DNA from: Candidatus Paracaedibacter symbiosus
GTDB taxonomy: Bacteria; Pseudomonadota; Alphaproteobacteria; Paracaedibacterales; Paracaedibacteraceae
Reading direction: 5' to 3'
Length of the DNA: 54,872 bases
Assembly (NCBI RefSeq): GCF_000757605.1
Contig: NZ_JQAK01000006.1
Coordinates: 1 to 54,872 of the forward strand
Numbering within the stretch: the first letter of the stretch is position 1; the number at the start of each line of letters is the position of its first letter. Shown here one piece after another: positions 26,385-36,166 of the stretch. The position numbers and the translations under genes were made by a program. The notes under the pieces were generated by a model. The model worked only from the letters and a program-made list of their open reading frames with translations, did not search any database and was not told where the DNA came from.

Positions 26385-29300
26385 ATGAAAGAAAATCGCA
26401 TGACTAAACTCTCTATTTTATCAGCATCTGAACAACGTCAATTTGATTCCCCACCTTTATTCGAAGATAAAGACCGTATTTGGTATTTCTCCGTAAACAA
26501 GGAAGCTTTTAACATTATCCAAAATTTACGTACACCAATCAATCAAGTAGGTTTTACTTTACAGCTTAGCTATTTTAAAGCCAATGGTAAATTCTTTACA
26601 ACCCAACAGTATCACGAATCAGATATTAAATATGTTATTGATTTACTTGGACTTAACCATGATGACATTAATATGTCGGCTTATCAAAATAAAGCCATCC
26701 AAATTCATCGGCGCAAAATTTTAGAACTACTCCACTGGCAACCTCTCAACAATACACAACAAGCGAGAATCAAAGCTCGCATTTTGCAATTGGTGCAGCA
26801 ACATTTGCCGCTTAAGCAAATATTCTTATCCATTATAGATTTTTGTTGGCAAAATAAAATTGAAATCCCTTCGTACAGCCAGCTCTCAACCTTTATTACT
26901 CAGTCTTATAACGACTTTGAAACAGATCTCTTGAAAATAATTGGACAATCTCTATCTCTCTGCCATCAGGAAAAGCTTAAACACATGGCAGGCTTAGAAA
27001 AACACAATAAGAATAAAATGGAAAGATCCCCCCTCACCCTCATGAAGCATCTAAATCAATCTCTGCGGCCTTCAGATATTCAAGAAAACATTGAATCCTT
27101 TAAACTATTCAAAGAACCTTTTCATGAATTTAAACCTATTTTTGAAAAACTCTGTTTATCTGACCAAGCGACAGAGTACTTTGCTACTTGGGTACAGAAA
27201 TCTACCATCTTTCAACTTACCAAATTTGCTAACAAAAATAAGGTCTACTTATACTTATTGTGTTACATTAAACACCAATTTTATTATAGGCAGGATGCGC
27301 TAACTGATATTTTTTTAAAATCAGTACAAGCAGCCATTAATTCAGCTCATAATAAACTTAATCAGGGTGAACAATCCAATCGTACTAGCCGGAATCAGGC
27401 TATTAGCAAGCTTTCGTCTGCTCACAAGGACTCCCGTAAACTGATTGAAGAAATTACTAATATTATAAAGTCCACTCACCTCTCCTCAGAAGATAAATTA
27501 TTGCAAATCGAGGGTTTGGTTAATAATTATAATACTCTACATACCTCTACTGAACAGGCCCAATTGATTGAACTGGAAAAAACCCTTGATAATATAGCAA
27601 AAAACCAACTCTTTTTTGATTTTTTAGAATCACTCTCTATAAAGCTGCAACGAAGAGTTTCCAACATTGTGAAAAATATAGAGTTCAATGCTCTAACCTC
27701 TGATCCCCATATTGTTGCTGCCATCCATTACTTTACTTCATCTGATGGTGAATTAGGAAATGATGCTCCTTGTGATTTTATGAAAGCCGAAGAGCAAGAA
27801 CTCTGCTATAACCAAGGGAAATTAAGGATTTCACTTTATAAAATTCTTTTATTTATGCATATGGCTGAAGCCATTAAAGCAGGACGCCTTAACCTTCTTT
27901 ATTCTTATCGTTATAAAGCTATTCAAGATTATCTTATTGGTGAGGAGGCTTGGCAGTCTGAGCGCCAATCATTATTGAAAAGTGCTGGTCTTGATAAGTT
28001 TAGTAATTTCAAAGAAACTCTAGATAAGCTTAAAGAACAACTTGATCACAAATATAATCATGTTAATAAAGGTTTTTTAAGAGGAGAAAACAACCTTTTA
28101 ACTATCGATGAAAACCATAAAATCAAAATAGTAACCCCTAAAACAGAAAGCAGTGAGGAAGAATATGCATTCTCCTTGCTTTCTCAGACAGGATTTGTTC
28201 CTATATTGCGGGTATTTACAGACATTGAGCAAGTTACTCAATTTACTGGCTCATTTAAACATTTCAGCATCAAGCACAAGAAAATGAAACCTCAACCAGA
28301 AATTGTATTTGCAGGCATTCTTGGTAAAGGCTGTAATATTGGGTTAAATCGGCTTGCAAACATTTCTATAGGAATTAGCGAAGATGCTTTAAACAATATG
28401 GTCAATTGGCACTTTAGCCTAAAGAATATCCAAGCAGCTAATAACAAAATTATTCGCTTGGTTGATAAACTCTTTCTAAGCAGTGCCTTTCGGCACAATC
28501 TGGATCAGCTGCATACCAGCAGCGATGGGCGTAAGGTTAATGTCTCAGCAGATTCTTTAATCGCAAGCCATTCTTATAAATATTTTGGAAAAGGTGTTTC
28601 AATTTATACATTCTTAGATGAGCGTCAGCTTCTTTTTCATTCTACTGTCATTAGCTCTTCTGAGCGTGAAGCTGCTTATGTTATTGATGGACTTTTACAA
28701 AATGAAGTTATCAAGAGCAACATCCACTCAACGGATACGCATGGGTTTACTGATACTATCTTTGCAGCAACACACTTTATTGATACAGCTTTTGCTCCTC
28801 GCCTAAAAAATATTGGAGATCAAAAGATTTATGCTTTTTCAGACAAAAAAACTTATGAAGCTCGCGGATATAAAATACTTCCCAGTAGAATCATCAATTT
28901 AAAATTAATTGAACGATATTGGGATGATATCTTACGCTTTATGGTAACTCTCAAACTTAAGGTTACATCTGCCTCTTAGCTTTTTAAACGCTTAAGCTCA
29001 TATGCTAAAGATCATCCACTTTATAAGGCTCTTAAGGAGTTTGGGCGAATTATTAAGTCTATATTCATTCTAACCTACTTAGATGATATTGAGCTTAGGC
29101 AAAGAATTGAAAAGCAACTTAACAAAATCGAATTAACGAATAGGTTTTCTAAAGCTGTTTTCTTCGCTAACAATCAGGAATTTAAACAAGGAGAAAAAGA
29201 AGAGTTAGAAATTGCCACAGCATGTAAAGTGCTTATCCAGAATGCTATTATTTTATGGAACTATTTGTATTTATCGCAGTTACTTGCCAGTAAAGCTAGT

Positions 29301-29456
29301 TTGGAAGAAAGAAAGCTTATGATTAATTTTATGCAGCGAGGATCTATCCTCATTTGGCAACATATTAATATGCAAGGTGAATATGATTTTACCAAATATG
29401 CCCATAACCAGAATTCTTTTGATGTAAGGAAAATCATGGCACTAAAAGCGGCTTAA
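26385..29456 (+). pseudogene. tnpA: Tn3-family transposase with one in-frame amber codon
   Basis: The frame is open from 26385 to a TAG at 28977-28979 (864 residues) and then continues without any frame change to TAA at 29456, about 1,023 residues in all, the normal Tn3 length. The catalytic residues lie before the stop: SSDGRKVN, STDTHGFTD and LIERYWDDILRF. The residue after SAS in relatives is glutamine (SQLFKR), so CAG to TAG explains the stop. The lost C-terminus (LFKRLSSYAKDHPLYKAL through the final helices) is needed in the family. The protein is therefore truncated unless an amber suppressor exists. Confidence 0.85.
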
Positions 29457-29478
29457 AAGTGTTCTATCGATCTGTAGG

Positions 29479-29519
29479 GGCCTTAGGAACAATTTGACCC
29501 GCTTATGTAGTTGGAGCCA
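29479..29519. repeat. Right terminal inverted repeat of Tn3 copy 1
   Basis: GGCCTTAGGAACAATTTGAC through GTTGGAGCCA, complementary to 25040-25080 apart from about three positions. It lies just after the transposase gene. Confidence 0.75.
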
Positions 29520-29534
29520 TATATCTGTAGTTTT

Positions 29535-32260
29535 TTACGAAGATTGAAAACTTATCTTTGCAATAATTTGTTCTGGTGTTAATTTAAGGCATTCTGCAAT
29601 AAGTTGGGCTCGTTGTTCATCCTTGATAGCTTTTTTAGCAAGTTCTTGTGAATGATCCTTAATAACGTCCATACGTTCTCTCATCTCTTCAGGGGTTAAC
29701 TCAATACATGCCTCCGCAATAAGCTTACGATGTGTATCGTTCATATCTTCGGTGAAAAGATTGGGTACATAAGGCTTTATTATAAGCATCTGCGCTGCGG
29801 TTAACTGTCTACAATCTATGAGAAGCTGGGCAGAACTATACCATTTTCTCTCTTCTTTACAGAGGTCTTCTATGATTCTAGAGACTTCTATAATTTTTTG
29901 CGGAGTTAAAAAAAGCAGGCACTAAAAATACCATATTTGTTATCTCCTTTAGAAAGCCTTTCCTCATAGGTTTTTATCGTTTTTATGATTTCCACCAATT
30001 CATGAGGAGTTAAATATAAACATTGTCTAATAGTAAAATGGCGAATATATTCATCCATATTAAGTGCAAAAAGATCATTAATATGAAGCTTTGTAGCCTC
30101 TATCCGTTCTTTTATTTCTTCTGGTACTAGGTTAAGGCAAGCCTCGATAATAAGTGATTTATCAATTCCACTTATATCTTTCATAATAAAATCTTGAGTA
30201 TAAGTTTTAATCGCTTCCACCCGTTCTGTTATCTGAGCGGGCGTTAATTTAAGACAAGCAGCGGTAATGAAGGCTCGATCATCATTATCCATATCTTCAT
30301 AAAAGATATTTTCTGCGTGAGTGGCAATAACACGAGTTTGACCTTGATCTAAATTTTTGCAATCCACGATAAGAAAAGCCCGTGAATACCATTCTGGATT
30401 ATCGCATAATCCCTTAGTATTCTGCGAAGTATTTATTATTTGCTCAGGAGTTAATTCTAGATAGGCTAACATAATATCCGCAAAATGATAAGAGGGTATA
30501 CCTTTTTTAAATATCCCATCATCATAAGTTTTTATTGTCTTTAAGCGTTCTGTTATTTCTTCTGGCTTTAAAAAAAGGCAATGTGCAAGGATGTCAACAC
30601 GCTCACCTTCATCCATATCTTTTCTAAAGAGGTCTTTTTCATGACTTTTAATTGTATTTAAACGCTCTATTATTTCTTCTGGTGTTAATTTAAGGCAATT
30701 AAAAACAATAATACCATGCTCTTTTGCACTTATACCTTCTCTAAAGAGGTCTTTTTTATAAGCTTTAATCGCCTCTATATGCTTATGTCTTACTTCAGGC
30801 TCTAAAGTAAAGTAAGCTTGTATTATTGCTTTTTGTAAGTCGAAATCATTTAATTTATTGTGAAGAATGTAGGGGGCATCCTGACTAAGCTCGCTAATTT
30901 GCTCAGGAGTTACTTTATCAAGGCAATGAATAAAAATGGATCGGTTGATAAGAGTTCGTTGATTAAGGCCAAGTTTTTTGGAATTAACTGCAAGGCATTT
31001 AATCTGTTCAGGAGTTAAACAAGATAAGGCTGATATAATAAGGGATCCATGTTCCTCTTCAAAATCGTATTCTTCCCTTGTTTCACGATATAATTTAGGA
31101 TTTTCTTGAATTATCTCCATTTGTTCTGGTGTTAGTGAAAAGCAAGCTTCCATAAGATCTATACCTTCCTGCTCATCTAGGGCACCAGCCTCCTCAGCTG
31201 GATACCCTACATTTCGAAAAAGTGCTATGTGAGCTAATGAAATACTTCTAATTTTCTCTGGGCTTAAGGTATAACAAGCTTTAAGAATGAAGGGGTATTC
31301 ATAATCATTTAAGTCCAGAAGAAGATCTTCTTTTTCTAATTCAGCGAGCGCTTTAATCTGCTCAGGCGTCAAGGGAAGATAAGTTTCGAGATTGGCCTCA
31401 TAGCCTCTCAGTTTGTCTGCGTAAACTTCATAGGTAGCTAAAATTTCATTAAGTTGGTTAGAAGTCAATGTAAGAGAGTTATGCAATAACTTATCATAGT
31501 CTTCAATATATTTATCTTTTGTAAGGAGGAGTTGCAGGTAGCTTTCAGCGCGTTCCATCTTTTCAGGAGGTAGTTTAAGGAAAGCTTCTAGTAATGAAAT
31601 ATACTTGTATATCTTTATATGGGTTATATTCAGGTGAGAAAAATATTGCGCAACCTTAATAATTTTATCAGGATCTTGACCTAAGCAAGCTTTAATAATG
31701 CTCTTTTGCTCATAAATATCTGCTTTAACTTTAAAAAGGTTATCTGCAGATAAGCCTATAGCCATAATTTTTTGGAACTTTAATCTATTATTAATTTGTA
31801 GATTAATTAGCTCTTTAAGAATGTCGTTGGGTACCTTATAAAATTGATAAAATTCATGCAAAAAAGGCCAGGGTTGATAGCCGGCGTGAGTTGAATCAGA
31901 AGTATCCTGGAGATGCTCCCAATATTCTTCAGCTTTATCAAAAAATGTGATCTTATGCTTTTTTGAAGGAGTTAGCACTTGTAAATCTTTTAGGGCGGCC
32001 AATTTTTCTTTGAAAAGAAGCGTTAGAAGCGCTTTATCTTTAGTAAGTTTAGAAAAAGTCTTGTCGACCTCGCCCATTTTGCCTAAATCTTGCAAAGGTA
32101 AGAATGAAAGAATTTTAAGCTTTGATTCATCTGGTATGGTAGAAAGAGTATATCGGGAATTAAGATCTTCGGCCTTATCTCTATAAAAAGGTTCTTCTGC
32201 ACTATGCACTAGGGAAGGACTCAAAAGTAGGATTGTGGTTAATAACTGTTTATTAATCAT
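29535..32260 (-). pseudogene. Secreted F-box protein with ~39-residue LTPEQ repeats, frameshifted near its end
   Basis: It starts with a signal peptide (MINKQLLTTILLLSPSLVHS). Residues ~40-90 form an F-box (STIPDESKLKILSFLPLQDL, GKMGEVDKTFSKLTKD). The rest is made of about 38-42-residue helical repeats built on (C)LxLTPEEIxERxxTIKxY, DLFxKDMDxxxRxxIIxA. In eukaryotes F-boxes recruit substrates to SCF ubiquitin ligases, so an exported bacterial F-box protein is a likely host-directed effector, with the repeats as a target-binding solenoid. The frame breaks at seven T (minus strand, about 29918-29924). Eight T would extend it to 908 residues through FLTPQKIIEVSRIIED to ISFQSS at 29535. Otherwise the product is 784 residues. 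Confidence 0.7.
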
Positions 32261-32403
32261 TCTTTAACCTTTCTTGGAAAGTAAAAAGAGATATTATTAT
32301 TAGAAAAGGGTGGTAAAGAAACATTATTCTAATAGATAATTTTTGAGAATATTGAAAGGTTAAAAAGCGCCCTTGGTTATCTTATGTAACTTCATTACGT
32401 GAC

Positions 32404-32475
32404 ATCGTCAAGTTGTTTAGAAGGAATAAATCGGACGACGTTTCTCTCCCCTTATTTGGCATAATGATGGTGTGA
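32404..32475 (-). repeat. Inverted partial copy of the 1281-1351 sequence
   Basis: CGTCAAGTTGTTT at the start and GGCATAATGATGGTGTGAAG at the end are shared with the complement of 1281-1351, with more divergence in the middle. The copy is cut by the IS3 element beginning at about 32485. The rest of the gap from 32261 holds only the upstream region of the F-box gene. Confidence 0.55.
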
Positions 32476-32484
32476 AGCCAGAGG

Positions 32485-33065
32485 TGGACCCTAGAATTCG
32501 GACAGGATGTTAAGCTATAGTCCCGAGTAAAAAAGGACTAGAAAATGAGTGGAATAAGAAAACACCATAGCGCCGAATTTAAAGCCCAAGTTGCCTTGGC
32601 AGCCATTCGTGAAGATGCGACAATTACAGAATTGTCTTCCCGGTTTGGCGTGCATGCCACTGTGATTCATCGATGGAAAAAAGAAGCCTTAGCCGGAATG
32701 GTAGCAAGTTTTTCAGGAAAACAGGTAGTTCAGGAAAATGGTCACGCAGACCAAATCAAAGAACTCCATGCCAAGATCGGCCAATTAACGGTGGAACGGG
32801 ATTTTTTAGAGAAAGTCTCCAAACGATTGGGAATCATCGGAGGCAAGAAATGATTAACCCCGCAAATAAAAACTTAAGCCTTGTGCGCCAATGTCGGCTT
32901 TTAAGTATCAGTCGTTCTGGGTGGTATTATGAGTCCAAAGGGGAAAATCCTTTGAACCTAACGCTCATGCGGCTGATTGATGAGCAGTTTTTGAAAACGC
33001 CCTATTATGGTTCTCGCCAAATGGCGCGTCATCTAATTCGCAGCGGCTATCGTGTAGGCCGCAAG
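32485..33065 (+). mobile_element. IS3-family element, 3'-truncated
   Basis: The left terminus is TGGACCCTAGAATTCGGACA (32485). orfA is intact and orfB breaks off after its N-terminal part, where an IS21 fragment begins (about 33065). The right terminus is lost. It sits inside the repeated segment shared with 1281-1351. Confidence 0.65.
32545..32853 (+). CDS. IS3-family OrfA
   Basis: The 102-residue protein has the helix-turn-helix of IS3 OrfA (HHSAEFKAQVALAAIREDAT, ELSSRFGVHATVIHRWKKEA) and a C-terminal leucine-zipper-like segment (IKELHAKIGQLTVERDFLEK). It overlaps the start of orfB by four bases (ATGA type). It is intact but useless alone because orfB is truncated. Confidence 0.8.
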   Translation: MSGIRKHHSAEFKAQVALAAIREDATITELSSRFGVHATVIHRWKKEALAGMVASFSGKQVVQENGHADQIKELHAKIGQLTVERDFLEKVSKRLGIIGGKK

Positions 33066-33077
33066 CACGTCCAATGA
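32850..33077 (+). pseudogene. IS3-family OrfB, N-terminal fragment
   Basis: It starts MINPANKNLSLVRQCRLLSI, SRSGWYY, and holds the conserved LMRLIDEQFLKTPYYGSRQM-type segment. It then stops after RVGRKHVQ where the IS21 fragment joins. The DDE catalytic core is missing. Confidence 0.75.
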
Positions 33078-33484
33078 TAGAGACGTTGGCAGGCAGATTC
33101 TAGTCGATTGTTCCCATACTTGAGAGCTAATCTTAAAATGGCCTGTGCCTTTCTCTGGCCAATCATAGTAGGGGCTTTTAAGACCTTTTCCAGAAGCTGA
33201 GTAGTAAAAGGTCCAATTTGTTGGGCTTGTTGGACACAATAATCTTTATCCTTGGTTAAGAAATCTTGCTTATGCATAGGATAGTCTTGTGGATCTGTTA
33301 TCCACTGACCACGGTTTGTGGCACGGATATGGCTCTTGATCTTTTGAGTGTCCTCATAAATTTCCACCATTCGTTGGGTGGTTCTTAACCACAGTGTCTG
33401 GCCAATATACGGTGTTGGGACAGAATAGTAAGAACCTTTAAGCACCACATGTTGATCCCGATGGACTTTCACTTCTTGCCACAT
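33065..33484 (-). pseudogene. istA: IS21-family IstA transposase, C-terminal fragment
   Basis: The frame contains VKVHRDQHVVLKGSYYSVPT (the C-terminal beta-barrel entry), EDTQKIKSHIRATNRGQWIT, DYPMHKQDFL and LRLALKYGNNRLESACQRLY, a typical IstA C-terminus. The DDE core and the istB partner are absent. It adjoins the truncated IS3 orfB. The gene-free 33485-33727 that follows holds only AT-rich upstream DNA of the nuclease gene. Confidence 0.75.
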
Positions 33485-33727
33485 GGTGTCTATCTACATA
33501 AAGGAACATAAGGTACCACAGGGATTTTAATCTTCCCTCACAGATGCGACAGAACCGGGTCAAGATCATAGTAAGTATTTTAGATAAAAATCTAAAACTT
33601 ACTACATATTTGTAATACGCAGTTTTTACTTAAGTATTCATCTTAAGTATATTTAGCGAACTAACAAAATTAGAATTTTTTGATAGTTTATAAACGGGAT
33701 AAAAATTTTTATTAGGAAAGCAAAATA

Positions 33728-35692
33728 ATGAAAATAATTTACGCGTTATTACTTAATCTTTTTGTAAACATTCCTCTCGCACAAGCTCATGAAGAAGTAG
33801 GCAACGAACATGATAAAAAACAAGAAAAATTACATACTAGAGTTTCACATCAATTATATCATGTCGAGACTTATGATTGGAATGAACAAGAGGCTTTAGA
33901 GAAGGCTCAGCAACAAAAATGGGGGGAGCAACAAATCTTATTTGATGGGCACAATACCACTTGTGATCACAGAGTTGTTACACAAGCTTTTACTTCTTTA
34001 GGATTAGATGAAAGGCCTCTTGCAGTTGGTCAAAGCGCCTATGTTATTACCCCTAAGGAAGGAAAAGCAAAGCTTACTCGCTATAAACATCAACCAAATT
34101 CTTTAAAAGTAACTGATTATGGCCTAAGCGCTACCAAAGCTAGCTATGTTGCCACAGATGGTGAGGATCATCGAGAAACTTTTACGCAAACCCTTAAGAA
34201 TACCTATAAAGGTGGACGTAAACACCCTTTTTCAGGCTTTTCTTTTAAAGTGTATGATGAAAATATTGATTTCGATGCAGGCCATGGTATCGACCAAGCA
34301 GATACTGTCATTGCAAATGGAAGGAACTCAAGTACAGATCCTCTAAACTTTATCCCTCAAAACAGATTTTATAACCAACAAATACGCAACCATATAGTTA
34401 ATCATGCAGTGCGTAAGTATGGAGAGGGATCTTATAAAGAGGTGAGTGTATATGATCGTGATCCAGCATTTCTATATACTTTTAAAGATGGTAAGCAATG
34501 TTACCTGCCTATAGGGTTTGTTTTTACCATTTTCAAAAATCATTCACCAGAAAGAACGTTTTATTTTCCCAATTTCATCTCCTATGAAAAACTTAAGGAA
34601 CAAGTTGTTAGGGAAAAAAGAAAATCCCTTAACTATAAAGGATGGATGGATTATTTTGAAATTTCCTCCCAAACTTTATCAAACACATTGATTACCCTAG
34701 GTGATTCAGATGGACATATACGCGCTGTAGGCAATCATGCCTATAAGGGATACCGCTCTCTGTCAGGAAGATTTGATGTCTTAGAGGATAAAGATATTCC
34801 AACCCCTGCCAAAGCTGCTTTACGTCGTCTTCAAGCTATTTATCATATGGAACAAGCTGCCCATCTTGAATATCGGGGCGTTGAACATAAAGCACAACTT
34901 GTTAGAACCTTTACTAGTAACATGAAATATTACGCCTTAGATAAGGCTACAGATAAGCAGAACACAGAAAGAGGCAAAGCTTATCGGCAAGCTTACGAAG
35001 ATGAAGAACAAAAATACCTTGAAGACCATAAAGAACCTTTAAATTTAATAGGCTATGTTACAAGCTTGGAATACCTTACATCACGTTCTACAAATAAAAA
35101 ATCAGAAAATGACCCAAGAGAGCTTGCTTTAGAACGAGTTCGGCAGCGCCAAAAAGAACTTGAGCGTGGACAAAGCCTTTATAATCTTGAACGCGCTAAA
35201 CAATGGCTTAAGCGTATTGAAGAAACTGTCACCCAATTTCCTAATGTCGCAGACATTATTCGTCTTTTAGAATTATATGGCATCCCGAAAATCTATAATT
35301 TAGAGAAACAAAATTTTTTCGAAGGCATGCTTGGAGATTGTGAAAAAGAGGCCAGCCTAGAAGAATTGAAAGATATTGGAGATTATTTTTTTTACCAGCT
35401 TAAAAGGAAAGAACGAGCAACAGATACAGAACAACTTCAGGAAAAAGTTGAACAGTTGAGAAAGAAAATTGAGAATATGATCAATGGAAGTGAATCTGTT
35501 GAGGAAGTAACTGAAGCAGCGGAATGGTATCATTCTGGTAAAGGGATACTACCGCAAGATATTAACAAAGCTAGAGTACTATATAAGGAGCTTCTACCTT
35601 CTGTGGATAAAAGTGAACAAGAACGTATAGGTTATTGCTTAAATGAGTTGGATAACATGGAGGCTTATTTTAACAATCAACAAGTTAATTAA
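33728..35692 (+). CDS. Secreted protein with DNA/RNA non-specific endonuclease-like domain
   Basis: The 654-residue protein has a signal peptide (MKIIYALLLNLFVNIPLAQA). Around residues 183-227, FDAGHGIDQADT is followed by DPLNFIPQNRFYNQQIRNHI. This matches the GH...(PQ)xxxxN layout of Endonuclea_NS-type beta-beta-alpha metal nucleases, with the histidine as general base and the asparagine as metal ligand. The second half is helical, Glu/Lys-rich and coiled-coil-like (ELALERVRQRQKELERGQSL). A C-terminal stretch AAEWYHSGKGILPQDINKA resembles a Sel1/TPR repeat. It is probably an exported nuclease acting in the host or on competitors. No immunity gene is obvious beside it. Confidence 0.6.
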   Translation: MKIIYALLLNLFVNIPLAQAHEEVGNEHDKKQEKLHTRVSHQLYHVETYDWNEQEALEKAQQQKWGEQQILFDGHNTTCDHRVVTQAFTSLGLDERPLAVGQSAYVITPKEGKAKLTRYKHQPNSLKVTDYGLSATKASYVATDGEDHRETFTQTLKNTYKGGRKHPFSGFSFKVYDENIDFDAGHGIDQADTVIANGRNSSTDPLNFIPQNRFYNQQIRNHIVNHAVRKYGEGSYKEVSVYDRDPAFLYTFKDGKQCYLPIGFVFTIFKNHSPERTFYFPNFISYEKLKEQVVREKRKSLNYKGWMDYFEISSQTLSNTLITLGDSDGHIRAVGNHAYKGYRSLSGRFDVLEDKDIPTPAKAALRRLQAIYHMEQAAHLEYRGVEHKAQLVRTFTSNMKYYALDKATDKQNTERGKAYRQAYEDEEQKYLEDHKEPLNLIGYVTSLEYLTSRSTNKKSENDPRELALERVRQRQKELERGQSLYNLERAKQWLKRIEETVTQFPNVADIIRLLELYGIPKIYNLEKQNFFEGMLGDCEKEASLEELKDIGDYFFYQLKRKERATDTEQLQEKVEQLRKKIENMINGSESVEEVTEAAEWYHSGKGILPQDINKARVLYKELLPSVDKSEQERIGYCLNELDNMEAYFNNQQVN

Positions 35693-36166
35693 TACTTAAG
35701 GTTAACTTAGAAAAGAAAACAAGTACTAGAAAGAAGTGTAGGCATTAGGGGGAATTACTGCCCTTAACTACATGGGGACTCATTCGTAGATACATGGGGT
35801 CCGTTACATGAAGGAGCTAAGGAAGGATAATAGCACGTAGCAGGTTTCATAAGCTGTGAGTTTTTAGGATGAAGAATAATTTTTAAATTCGTAAGTTTAA
35901 TGGCTTGATCATCTTAACTCACTTATTACCTAAAAACCTTTTATAGCTATTATCTTCAACTTCTTTCTAAATGCAACAGTGCTATCTCTGCTTACCAGGA
36001 TAATAATTGATGAATTTTTTGGTCTTAATAGGCATTTGCGATTTCAATAGATGACTGAAGTCTTTCCTATCTGAAGATGAGAGTTTATACCATTAGGTTG
36101 GAAAATAAAATTATATTATTATCATAACAAAAATTAACTGACAAAATAATAGTCAGGGAGGTCTTT
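35693..36166. other. Gene-free stretch with the second copy of a ~70-bp dispersed repeat
   Basis: 35911-35979 matches 14358-14426 and ends TTTCTAAATGCAACAG. No ORF of note. The last bases (GGGAGG at 36155-36160) are the ribosome site for the next gene. Confidence 0.4.

Larger units (their letters stand above)
25040..29519. mobile_element. Tn3-family transposon with tyrosine recombinase (copy 1)
   Basis: Terminal inverted repeats of about 41 bp bound the element: TGGCTCCAACTGCATATGCG...AAGGCC at 25040-25080, and its complement at 29479-29519 with about three mismatches. Inside are a divergent tnpI-like recombinase gene and a tnpA gene with a palindromic site between them, the layout of Tn4430-like Tn3 elements. 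I see no 5-bp target duplication. The transposase has a nonsense mutation, so the element is probably not autonomous now. Confidence 0.8.

Noticed and set aside
29535-32260. LTPEQ repeats as TAL-effector-like DNA-binding repeats
   Set aside because: The shared LTPEQ string is tempting, but the repeats are about 39 residues, variable and acidic, and lack the 33-35-residue period and the two-residue variable loop of TAL-like repeats.
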